Shown one piece after another: positions 16,531 through 24,134 of a DNA stretch of 43,752 bases. The DNA comes from an uncultured Bacteroidia bacterium. Its GTDB lineage: Bacteria; Bacteroidota; Bacteroidia; Bacteroidales; Prolixibacteraceae. The position numbers and the translations under genes were made by a program. Position 1 is the stretch's first letter. Each line of letters opens with the position of its first letter. The stretch lies in contig CAIXZH010000097.1 of NCBI GenBank assembly GCA_903923905.1, positions 1 through 43,752 on the forward strand. Direction: 5' to 3'. The notes beneath the pieces are model-generated. The model made no database searches and was not told where the DNA came from. It was given only the letters and a program-made list of their open reading frames with translations.

Positions 16531-16561
16531 CTTGGCAATAACTATTTTTTGAGTATGTTTG
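16531..16561 (+). promoter_or_regulatory. Bacteroidota-type promoter that decides a start codon
   Basis: CTTG at 16531-16534 (-33 box, consensus TTTG) and TATGTTTG at 16554-16561 (-7 box, full match to TAnnTTTG) are separated by 19 bases, the normal spacing. Transcription would begin about 16567, after the upstream TTG candidate at 16559, so translation of the hydrolase should start at the ATG at 16580. Confidence 0.6.
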
Positions 16562-16579
16562 AATAACAAAAAGAAGCGA

Positions 16580-17341
16580 ATGAGAGTAACCCTGTTGGGA
16601 ACCGGTACGTCACAAGGTGTTCCTGTTATTGCCTGTAAATGTGATGTTTGTCGGTCAATTGATTCCAAAGATAAACGGCTAAGAAGTGCCATCATGATCG
16701 AAGATGGATCGACCCGGATCGTGGTTGATGTTGGCCCTGATTTCAGACAACAGATGTTGCGCCATGAGGTGGATGATCTTGATGCTATTTTATTGACTCA
16801 TGAACATGCTGATCACATTTTTGGACTCGATGATATTCGCAGTTTTAACTGGCTAAGAAAATCGCCGATGGATGTCTATTGTGAGCCACGGGTACAAAAG
16901 AATCTCCGTTCAATTTTTAACTACGTTTTTGACACTAATAAATATCCAGGCACTCCTCAAATGGACCTGATTGACCTCACCGGAAGGGCATTTAAAATCG
17001 GACCTATTCCTGTAATTCCTATCCGGGTTTATCATTACAAACTGCCCGTTTATGGCTTTCGGTTTGGTAAATTTGCGTATCTCACTGATTTTAATTTAAT
17101 TGAGGATGGGGAAGTTGAAAAACTGGTCGGAATAGACACTCTCGTTATTTGTGCATTGCGGAAATCACCCCACATCTCACACCTGAACCTTGCGGGTGCC
17201 AAAGAACTGATCGGGAGAATAGCTCCCAGAAGATCTTTTCTGACTCACATGAGTCACGAAATGGGAAAACATGCTGAGCTTACCGAAGAATTGCCGTCTG
17301 ACATCCAGCCGGGGTATGACGGATTGGTTTTAGAGATCTGA
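16580..17341 (+). CDS. Metallo-beta-lactamase-fold hydrolase, PhnP-like
   Basis: The 253-residue enzyme begins MRVTLLGTGTSQGVPV, the usual start of the PhnP/RNase Z-like branch of the metallo-beta-lactamase fold. CKCDVCRS near residue 17 is the structural zinc-binding cysteine pair seen in PhnP-type proteins. Metal ligands follow: THEHADH at about 74-80, a His in the central region, the Asp of AYLTDFN, and His in LTHMSHEMGKH near the C-terminus. PhnP is a phosphoribosyl cyclic phosphodiesterase, but no phn genes are nearby and the true substrate may differ. A frame continues up to a TTG at 16559, but this lies inside the promoter, so the ATG is preferred. Confidence 0.85.
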   Translation: MRVTLLGTGTSQGVPVIACKCDVCRSIDSKDKRLRSAIMIEDGSTRIVVDVGPDFRQQMLRHEVDDLDAILLTHEHADHIFGLDDIRSFNWLRKSPMDVYCEPRVQKNLRSIFNYVFDTNKYPGTPQMDLIDLTGRAFKIGPIPVIPIRVYHYKLPVYGFRFGKFAYLTDFNLIEDGEVEKLVGIDTLVICALRKSPHISHLNLAGAKELIGRIAPRRSFLTHMSHEMGKHAELTEELPSDIQPGYDGLVLEI

Positions 17342-17547
17342 AAGGCAAGGTTATCTGCATATCTCTGGATCGAGATTCCTATCTGACTATTGGTTACTCG
17401 CTGCCAGGAATATTACCGTTAATTTATGGCCTTTAATTCCTAAACCTGTTTTGAAAAGCAAATTTTTTCCCGGGAGAAGTTTAGCAAGCTGCCAGAAACA
17501 ATCAGCCAACATCGATATAACTATTCAAAAAGGCTGATGAATTAACA

Positions 17548-18330
17548 TTATAAATACTTGTATACCATAAATATAGCTACGCCTAACAGAAATACCGCAT
17601 AAACTCTTTTAAATATTTTGGCAGGCAACTTGATAGCCAGATTGGAACCAAAAAATACGCCAAAAACGATACCAACCGCCATAATTACGGCAAACAACCA
17701 GTTAAAATATCCTTCATGCGCATACACAATAATGCTTGGTAAACCAACAGGCAACTGAAGAGCAGCTAACGAGGTTGCCGTAGCAGCCTTCTGCTCATAA
17801 TTAAAGAATTTGATCAGAATCGGAACGATGACAATACCTCCCCCCTTACCAAACATTCCTGCGATTAATCCGGCAAACAATCCAAGAGCAATAAAAAGCC
17901 ACACGGAATTTATTTCGTGGTTAACTGGTTTAATGATCTCAATTGTCTCATTTTTAGGGGAGAAAAACTCAGGAAGATTCAGGTAGCTTATAGCGATGTA
18001 CAATAAAAAACAGGCATAGAGCTTTGACAATAAACTGACATTCACAGCAATAGCGAGCTCTGCTCCGAAATAGGAACCAATCAGTAAGCCCCCTGCAATC
18101 CATAAAGAATCTTTAATTTTGATGTATCCTGCCTTATAATAATTGATCACTCCCAGTAAACCAACTGGCAGAAGCATTGCTGCCAGCGAGGTGGCATTTG
18201 CATTAAGCATCCCCATGCCGAAGAAGGCAATTAATGTGGGAACCATCACAATTCCGCCACCAATCCCAAACAAGCCCGATAAAACTCCGGCCAGAATACC
18301 TACGATCAGAATCCCAGATTCTATAAACAT
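17548..18330 (-). CDS. TauE/SafE (DUF81) family anion exporter
   Basis: A 260-residue membrane protein with the internal duplication of TauE/SafE permeases. Each half has a glycine-rich signature: GVLSGLFGIGGGIVMVP followed by NANATSLAAMLLPVG in the first, and GLIAGMFGKGGGIVIVP followed by AATATSLAALQLPVG in the second. Eight membrane helices fit the hydrophobicity. Family members export sulfite, sulfoacetate or other small sulfonated or organic anions; the substrate here is not indicated by neighbours. It is monocistronic. Confidence 0.9.
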   Translation of the reverse strand: MFIESGILIVGILAGVLSGLFGIGGGIVMVPTLIAFFGMGMLNANATSLAAMLLPVGLLGVINYYKAGYIKIKDSLWIAGGLLIGSYFGAELAIAVNVSLLSKLYACFLLYIAISYLNLPEFFSPKNETIEIIKPVNHEINSVWLFIALGLFAGLIAGMFGKGGGIVIVPILIKFFNYEQKAATATSLAALQLPVGLPSIIVYAHEGYFNWLFAVIMAVGIVFGVFFGSNLAIKLPAKIFKRVYAVFLLGVAIFMVYKYL

Positions 18331-18364
18331 AGTATTTGCTAAATTTCAAATTTTAAAACCGAAA

Positions 18365-18372
18365 CAAATGTA
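18365..18372 (-). promoter_or_regulatory. Possible -7 box of the TauE-type gene
   Basis: On the minus strand this reads TACATTTG, matching TAnnTTTG, 35 bases before the start codon at 18330. No convincing -33 box. Confidence 0.35.
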
Positions 18373-18401
18373 GTTTATTAAAGGTTTGCGGGGATAAGAA
18401 G

Positions 18402-18985
18402 GCTAAATTCAGCGCAATAATTAACAACAAAATAAGATTCCCAAAAGATCTGGATCGGTTCATTATTGCTTCTCAGGCGGTTCAGGCCGAAGCCATGAAA
18501 TTTTTCATTGAATTCTGGCGGATAGATAAATTCCGCAAACCCGGAATAATCTGGTGGAACCTGCGGGATGGATAGCCGATCATCTCTGAGGCAATCGTGG
18601 ATTTTTACAACATTAAAAAACTTGCTTACTTTTACATTCGACATGTTCAGTCTGATGCCTGCTTGGTGATTGGTGATGCTCACGAGGGTAAACATCCGGT
18701 TTTGCTGTGAATGACACCAGGGAAGAAAAGTCAGGAAATGTTGTGGTTAAGGATGCTGACACCGGTGAAACGATATTTTCGTTTCCTTTTGTCATTCCTG
18801 CAAAAGATAAAATCTTGATTGGTACTTTTCCTGAAGAATCAAAGCAGGCTATGTGGCTGATTGATTTCACAATCGGAAACGGTAATTTTGCCAATCATTA
18901 CCTGTCAGGAAAAGCTCCGTTTAAACTTGAAGATTATCAGCAGTGGTTTAAAAAACTGAATATAAAAAGAGATGAGTTGCAATGA
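18402..18985 (+). pseudogene. Remnant of a GH2 beta-mannosidase-like glycosidase
   Basis: Translation gives a continuous C-terminal GH2-type sequence only if two lesions are repaired. In the first frame it reads PKDLDRFIIASQAVQAEAMK, FFIEFWRIDKFRKPGIIWWN, LRDG, then a TAG at 18573-18575 where the family has Trp (a TGG to TAG change), then PIISEAIVDFYNIKKLAYFY. Near 18698-18704 the frame must shift by one base, after which it continues FAVNDTREEKSGNVVVKDAD to the TGA-type end at 18985. These pieces resemble the end of the catalytic barrel and the C-terminal sandwich of exo-beta-mannosidases in Bacteroidota. The first ~600 codons are missing. The 92-codon frame from 18707 is only the last exon-like piece of this relic, not a separate gene. 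Confidence 0.82.
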
Positions 18986-19038
18986 ATTAATTAAGTTTTG
19001 ATGGATCGCCCTGAGATTCAGATTTCTTAATAAAATAG

Positions 19039-19079
19039 TGACCGGATGAATTTTCAAGATCTGAACATTCACCCGGTCA
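19039..19079. terminator. Imperfect hairpin after ackA, copy A of a repeated element
   Basis: TGACCGG-ATGAAT at 19039-19051 pairs with ATTCA-CCCGGTCA at 19067-19079; read on the minus strand it is followed by a U-rich TATTTTATT. It lies 61 bases after the ackA stop codon. Its sequence, including the unpaired GATCTGAACA, recurs at 33545-33588, so it is a dispersed element as well as a probable terminator. Confidence 0.65.
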
Positions 19080-19139
19080 TTTTAAGATGATAACATTGCA
19101 GCCTGACAATTTCCACCAGAGCTGATTATCTCGGTCAGC

Positions 19140-20348
19140 CTATTCCTTTTTTCCATACACAATATTCTGTGTATCAATGGCTATCATTAATTCTTCATTT
19201 GTGGGTACAACGATTACCTTTACTTTTGAACCCTCTTTGCTGATAACCTGTTCTTTACCTTGCAATCCTTTATTAATATCCGGATCCAGTTCAATTCCCA
19301 TAAATTCAAGCTCTTCGCAGATTCCTGCCCGTGTGACATCGGAGTTTTCGCCAATCCCCCCTGTAAATACAACCACATCCAGGCCACCCATGGCGGCAGC
19401 ATAACTTCCAATATATTTTTTAATCCTGTAGTCAAACATCTTTATTGCCAGTAAACAACGCTCATCCCCTTTTTCGGCAGCAGCACGAATCTCTCTCGAA
19501 TCGGAGGAAATTCCGGAAATCCCCAGTAAACCACTGTGTTTATTGAAGAGGGTAGAGGCCGATTTAGTGCCGATTTTTTCTTTATCCATAATATAAGCCA
19601 CAGCCCCCATATCAATATCACCAGAGCGGGTTCCCATGATCAAACCTTCGACCGGAGTAAATCCCATCGATGTGTCGATCGATTTTCCATTTTTTATGGC
19701 GCAGGCCGATGCTCCGTTACCAAGATGACAGGTGATAACTTTAGCCGTTTCAGGATCAATTCCTAAAATCTCACATGCCCTGTTCGAAACATACTTGTGG
19801 CTTGTTCCATGGAAACCATACCTGCGGATCCCATATTTTTTGTAGAGTGCGTAGGGAATTGCATACATGAAAGCATGTTGTGGCATCGTATGGTGGAAGG
19901 CAGTATCAAAAACAGCAACTTGCGGAACATTGGGAACCAGAGCCTTAAGCGCATAGATCCCCTTTAGATTAGGTGGATTATGCAATGGCGCAAGTTCGAT
20001 GAATTTCTCCAGCGTCTCAATCACTTCATCGGTAATTAACACACTTTCACTGAATTCCTCTCCACCATGAACTACCCGGTGACCAACTGCGTTAATTTCA
20101 TCAAGCGACTCGATACAACCATGCTTTTGGCTCGATATAACGCCAAGAATGTATTCGATCCCGATTTTGTGATCAAGGATTTCACCTTCGAAAAGCACTT
20201 TCTGTCCGGATTCCTTCTCGTGTTTCAGAAATGACCCTTTCATTCCGATTTTTTCAACAATTCCCTTGGCCAGAATGCGGTGGCTGTCCAATGAGTAAAA
20301 CTGATATTTAATGGACGAGCTTCCGCAGTTGAGTACTAATATTTTCAT
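19140..20348 (-). CDS. ackA: Acetate kinase
   Basis: The 402-residue enzyme interconverts acetyl phosphate + ADP with acetate + ATP. It begins MKILVLNCGSSSIKYQF (Asn7, Ser10, Ser12 of the phosphate-binding motif) and keeps the catalytic residues at the positions known from the Methanosarcina enzyme: Arg91 (GHRVVHGG), Asp148 (VFDTAFH), His180 (GFHGTSH), Arg241 (GTRSGDID). The C-terminal segment VFTGGIGENSD and VPTNEELMIA is intact. It is the last gene of the minus-strand set pta - 3-hydroxyacyl-CoA dehydrogenase - ackA, 105 bases behind the dehydrogenase, and so would supply substrate-level ATP. Confidence 0.98.
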   Translation of the reverse strand: MKILVLNCGSSSIKYQFYSLDSHRILAKGIVEKIGMKGSFLKHEKESGQKVLFEGEILDHKIGIEYILGVISSQKHGCIESLDEINAVGHRVVHGGEEFSESVLITDEVIETLEKFIELAPLHNPPNLKGIYALKALVPNVPQVAVFDTAFHHTMPQHAFMYAIPYALYKKYGIRRYGFHGTSHKYVSNRACEILGIDPETAKVITCHLGNGASACAIKNGKSIDTSMGFTPVEGLIMGTRSGDIDMGAVAYIMDKEKIGTKSASTLFNKHSGLLGISGISSDSREIRAAAEKGDERCLLAIKMFDYRIKKYIGSYAAAMGGLDVVVFTGGIGENSDVTRAGICEELEFMGIELDPDINKGLQGKEQVISKEGSKVKVIVVPTNEELMIAIDTQNIVYGKKE

Positions 20349-20453
20349 TTGTATATAATTTGTTTTTTATTTCCCTTTTTTGGGGATAATCAACCATGAT
20401 AAATTCAATGTCATGGGTTGTATTATATTGATAATGAATACTATGTGATTTGG

Positions 20454-21431
20454 TTATATTTTTCCTGTGGAAATTGGTCCCGGGGAAATGATTTTCCCAT
20501 ACTGATCATAGGTATAAAATCCGCAGCAGGTTTGAACACCATACCGTTTTGCACGTACCAATTTTTTGATTACCGGTGAAGCCATATATCGGGGGTCGCC
20601 AAATTCGGAATATAGATTTTCCATCCATCGGTTTATTTTATCAATGCCCAAAATATCAGCTAATTCAAAAGGACCAAAACGCATTCCAAACCCTACTTTC
20701 CAGACTGTGTCTATATCTGCCATTATGCCAACCCCTTCGAGAAGTACTTCACATGCTTCATTTAAAAGGGCTGTATAAAGCCTGATAGAAATTAGACCTG
20801 CAGACTCTTCAACCGGAATAGCCTGACGGTTTACCATCTTGACAAATTTCAGTACTTTGTGGTAGACCTCATCAGAAGTATACAAACCTTTTACTACCTC
20901 GCAGACTCTGGCTTCAGGCGACTGAACAAAGAAATGGAGACTTACGCACCGGTCACGATATTTCAGCTCGGATGAGAGTTCTGTAATAATTATGGTTGTA
21001 GAATTTGTTGCAATGATGCATTCAGGAGAAACTACTGCTTCCACTTTCTTAAATACATCTTTACGTTCTGTAATTTTCCGTTCACTCGATTCAGCCCTGA
21101 TTGCCTCAATGACGAAATCGCAGTCTTTCAGGTCTTTATAATCAAGACTTCCTTTTATTCTGGAGAGGATTAATTTTTTCTCGCCCTGGGTCATCCCCCA
21201 GTTATCGATCCTCCGGTCCAAAACAACTCCTAATCTTTTATATGCATTATCGATCCGATCTTTGGAGAGTTCAATGAAAACTACCTCTATGCCATTAGCA
21301 CTGGCTATCCGGGCAATATTTTGTCCATCCTTTCCGCATCCGACAATTCCAATTTTGGAGAAAAGTGTCCGTTGCTGCTGTTTCTTACTTAACCCAAATT
21401 CTTCAATGGGTTCTACAATTAACTCTTCCAT
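20454..21431 (-). CDS. Divergent 3-hydroxyacyl-CoA dehydrogenase family protein
   Basis: A 325-residue protein with an NAD-binding Rossmann domain (GIVGCGKDGQNIA at about 29-41) and a C-terminal 3HCDH domain ending KRYGVQTCCGFYTYDQYGK. Key segments differ from canonical Hbd/FadB. The usual G-x-G-x-M-G is GCGKDG, the LHFFNP motif is LHFFVQSPEA, and the dimer-face VNR of PGFVVNR is SIR (AGLISIRLY). ATNSTTIIITELS is close to the normal ATNTSS...ITE. Catalysis is plausible but a changed substrate range is likely. It sits between pta and ackA, which suggests a link to acetyl/acyl-CoA fermentation, though the gaps (192 and 105 bases) leave room for separate promoters. Confidence 0.82.
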   Translation of the reverse strand: MEELIVEPIEEFGLSKKQQQRTLFSKIGIVGCGKDGQNIARIASANGIEVVFIELSKDRIDNAYKRLGVVLDRRIDNWGMTQGEKKLILSRIKGSLDYKDLKDCDFVIEAIRAESSERKITERKDVFKKVEAVVSPECIIATNSTTIIITELSSELKYRDRCVSLHFFVQSPEARVCEVVKGLYTSDEVYHKVLKFVKMVNRQAIPVEESAGLISIRLYTALLNEACEVLLEGVGIMADIDTVWKVGFGMRFGPFELADILGIDKINRWMENLYSEFGDPRYMASPVIKKLVRAKRYGVQTCCGFYTYDQYGKIISPGPISTGKI

Positions 21432-21623
21432 TTCTGAAAATTCTTATTGTTTATTTTGTTTATGGCGTATGAAGCCTAATTATTACAACCAACTTTCAAC
21501 GATGCGCCTTTTATGTCGTATATTTTCTAACCCGGGTTAATGATCAGGGTTATTCAAATTTTAATCTTTTGAGGGTACATCAGTCTCTTAGTCTTCTTTT
21601 TCTTTCTGTCTCCCCTTCAGTCT

Positions 21624-22616
21624 TTACTCAGCCTGAGTTGCGGTAATAGCCACCATGTTTACAATATCACTCACGGAACAACCTCTCGACAGATCGTTAA
21701 TTGGGGCAGCCATCCCCTGAAGCACCGGGCCAATTGCTTCCGCACCTGCAAGTCTCTGGACTAACTTATATCCGATATTTGCCGCTTCAAGTCCAGGAAA
21801 TACAAGCACATTGGCTTTGCCGGCCACTAAGCTGCCTGGAGATTTTAGCTGACCCACCTCTTCGCTGAGTGCAGCATCGAGCTGTAATTCACCATCAATC
21901 ATAAGGTCGGGGGCCATCTCGTGTGCAATCCTGGTTGCATTGACAACTTTATCAACCCTGGCATGTTGTGCACTTCCTTTGGTTGAAAAGGAGAGCATTG
22001 CAACCCGGGGTTCGATATTGGCAATTGACCGGGCTGTTTTAGCTGTTGTTACTGCAATTTCGGCCAATTGTTGCTCATCCGGATCGGGTATAACTGCGCA
22101 ATCGGCAAAAACCATAATCCCGTTATCCCCTAAAGCTTTGTTTTTGAAAAGCATAAAAAACACTCCTGAAACAACACTTACACCCGGAAGTGTTTTGACA
22201 TATTGAAGTGCGGGCCTCAAAACATCACCAGTTGAGTTTATTGCTCCGGCAATTTCACCGTCAGCATCGCCCGCCTTGATCATCATCGGTCCAAAGACGA
22301 GCGGATTATTTAGAGATTCCAGGGCTTCTTCTTTGGTCAGCCCTTTGCTTTTTCTGATCTCGACCATCATTGCAGCATAATGCTCCCTGCGGGAATCGGT
22401 GCGCGGATCTTTAATCTCAGCTCCTGAAATATTAATTCCTTCCCGCAGTGTGATTTCTTTAATCATTTGAATATCACCCAGTAATGTTATTCTAGCCAAA
22501 CTTTCCTGCAGCAGAATTTCTGCAGCTTTGAGGGTCCGTAATTCAGAACCTTCAGCTAAAACAATCCTTTTATGAAGCTTTCGTGCTTTCTCCTTAATTT
22601 GCTCTATTAATTCCAT
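21624..22616 (-). CDS. pta: Phosphate acetyltransferase
   Basis: The 330-residue protein is the short catalytic-domain form of Pta (PTA_PTB family), which turns acetyl-CoA and phosphate into acetyl phosphate. Typical stretches are KRIVLAEGSELRTLKAAEIL at the N-terminus, DPRTDSRREHYA, the segment NPLVFGPMMIKAGDADGEIA, and at the C-terminus ANVLVFPGLEAANIGYKLVQ with IGPVLQGMAAPINDLSRG and CSVSDIVNMVAITATQ. I prefer the ATG at 22616, preceded by a GAGAG motif five bases away and giving the family's usual MELIEQIKEKA start. An in-frame ATG at 22646 would add ten residues not usual for the family. It is first in the pta-dehydrogenase-ackA set. Confidence 0.95.
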   Translation of the reverse strand: MELIEQIKEKARKLHKRIVLAEGSELRTLKAAEILLQESLARITLLGDIQMIKEITLREGINISGAEIKDPRTDSRREHYAAMMVEIRKSKGLTKEEALESLNNPLVFGPMMIKAGDADGEIAGAINSTGDVLRPALQYVKTLPGVSVVSGVFFMLFKNKALGDNGIMVFADCAVIPDPDEQQLAEIAVTTAKTARSIANIEPRVAMLSFSTKGSAQHARVDKVVNATRIAHEMAPDLMIDGELQLDAALSEEVGQLKSPGSLVAGKANVLVFPGLEAANIGYKLVQRLAGAEAIGPVLQGMAAPINDLSRGCSVSDIVNMVAITATQAE

Positions 22617-22661
22617 TATCTCTCTTTTCAAAACTTTTGAACCCATGTTTCAAAAGATATG

Positions 22662-22669
22662 CAAAATTA
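22662..22669 (-). promoter_or_regulatory. Possible -7 box of pta
   Basis: TAATTTTG on the minus strand matches TAnnTTTG and would place the transcript start near 22655, upstream of both possible pta start codons. The -33 partner is not visible. Confidence 0.35.
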
Positions 22670-22828
22670 AAGAATATTGCTGGATAAGGGTTTAAAAACT
22701 GAATTATTTCGATTATTCTCATGCAGGAATAAAAAAATCAAAATTTAACCGTTTAAAACTGGATAAAACAGTACATTTTTATGATATTTGCAGTTGGATT
22801 CAATTGTACTCTTAATCAGTTTTATATG

Positions 22829-24001
22829 TATAAAATTCAAACACTTAACAAGATCGATCCTGAAGGTCTTCAGGTATTTCCTGCAACTAACTATGAGATT
22901 TCCGGTGACATTACGGAACCTGATGCAATTGTTTTGCGTAGTTTTAGCATGCATGAAATGGAGATACCCCAATCTGTCAAGGCAATTGCACGGGCAGGTG
23001 CTGGCGTGAACAATATTCCGATTCCCAAATGTACTGAAAAAGGAATTGTCGTTTTTAACACCCCGGGGGCCAATGCAAATGGAGTAAAGGAATTAGTTAT
23101 TGCAGCTCTTTTATTAGCTTCCCGTGATTTGATTGGCGGTGTACAATGGGCTAAAACGCTTGTTGATGAAGGGGATAAAGTTCCGGCTTTGATTGAGAAA
23201 GGGAAAGCCAATTTCGGTGGGAGCGAAATTAAAGGGAAAACTCTTGCTGTTGTTGGTCTGGGAGCAATTGGCGTGCTGGTCGCTAATGCCGCTCAATCCC
23301 TTGGGATGAATGTAGTTGGATACGATCCCTATATTTCGGTTGAACATGCCTGGAATCTGCACCACGATGTGGTTCGTGCCTTCGGCATTGAATCGATGTT
23401 GGCCAAGGCTGATTTTATTACCTTGCATGTTCCGTTAATGGCCGAAACAAAAGGATTTATTAACGCCGAGAAACTGATAATGATGAAAAATGGCGTTAAG
23501 ATCCTGAACTTTGCCCGTGGCGAATTGGTGGTTGATTCTGATATCGTTGCTGCAATAAATACCAAGAAGGTTGGAGCATATTTTACCGATTTTCCAAATG
23601 CCGAATTGCTGAATTCGGGTAAGGTAATAGCTATTCCGCATCTTGGAGCCTCTACCAACGAATCAGAGGTCAATTGTGCCATCATGGCTGCAGAGCAAAT
23701 CCGTAATTTCTTCGAAAACGGGAATATCCGGAATTCAGTGAATTTCCCGGCTGCTGAACTCGAACGGAATAATGGGGCCCGTTTGTTGGTTACCAATAAA
23801 AACATCCCCAATATTATCAGCCAGATCACTACCATACTTGCCCAGGAAGGAATTAATATTGATAATATGCTGAACAAAAACAGAGGAGATGTGGCATATA
23901 ATATCATCGATACCAATAATGAGGTTCTTTCAGAAGGAATCATCGGTAAAATTAAATCTATTGATGGGGTATTCATGGTAAGGTCGCTTTGTGCAAAATA
24001 G
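22829..24001 (+). CDS. serA: D-3-phosphoglycerate dehydrogenase
   Basis: A 390-residue NAD-dependent D-2-hydroxyacid dehydrogenase with a C-terminal ACT domain, catalysing the first step of serine synthesis from 3-phosphoglycerate. Visible are AIARAGAGVNNIPIPKC (about 67-83), the nucleotide-binding VVGLGAIGVLVA (about 136-147), ILNFARGELV with the catalytic Arg, a Glu/Asp region FPNAELL, and the catalytic His of AIPHLGAST. The ACT domain starts near NIPNIISQITTIL and carries the GINIDNM serine-site pattern. The frame is open from an ATG at 22781, but MYKIQTLNKIDPEG is the family's normal start, and GATATTTG at 22783-22790 is a near-match -7 box, so 22829 is preferred. serC is not adjacent. 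Confidence 0.92.
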   Translation, partial: YKIQTLNKIDPEGLQVFPATNYEISGDITEPDAIVLRSFSMHEMEIPQSVKAIARAGAGVNNIPIPKCTEKGIVVFNTPGANANGVKELVIAALLLASRDLIGGVQWAKTLVDEGDKVPALIEKGKANFGGSEIKGKTLAVVGLGAIGVLVANAAQSLGMNVVGYDPYISVEHAWNLHHDVVRAFGIESMLAKADFITLHVPLMAETKGFINAEKLIMMKNGVKILNFARGELVVDSDIVAAINTKKVGAYFTDFPNAELLNSGKVIAIPHLGASTNESEVNCAIMAAEQIRNFFENGNIRNSVNFPAAELERNNGARLLVTNKNIPNIISQITTILAQEGINIDNMLNKNRGDVAYNIIDTNNEVLSEGIIGKIKSIDGVFMVRSLCAK

Positions 24002-24028
24002 CCTTTTTAAAGTTTTGAAGTGAATCCA

Positions 24029-24055
24029 TTAGATAGTTTAATTAAAACTATCTAA
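24029..24055. other. 11-bp perfect hairpin between serA and transketolase
   Basis: TTAGATAGTTT (24029-24039) pairs exactly with AAACTATCTAA (24045-24055) around a five-base loop, 28 bases after the serA stop. It is AT-rich and no U-run follows, so it is a weak terminator candidate or an operator ahead of the transketolase gene. Confidence 0.5.
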
Positions 24056-24134
24056 GGATTTATATTTCCATATATTGCAGGAATATAATGTTTTATAAAT
24101 ATATTTTTCACAATTATTTTCAAATAGTACAAGA

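Noticed and set aside
18378-18894. Minus-strand frames of about 93-105 codons in this region
   Set aside because: They are antisense to the GH2 remnant, which gives a far better explanation of the sequence.
20391-20420. CAACCATGA ... TCATGGGTTG inverted repeat between the dehydrogenase and ackA
   Set aside because: It is short and bulged; it could be an operator or weak attenuator, but the evidence is too thin to list as a feature.
21528-21539. 12-bp perfect palindrome TAACCCGGGTTA upstream of the dehydrogenase gene
   Set aside because: A single 12-bp palindrome may be an operator, but without a second copy or a known regulator it is likely chance.
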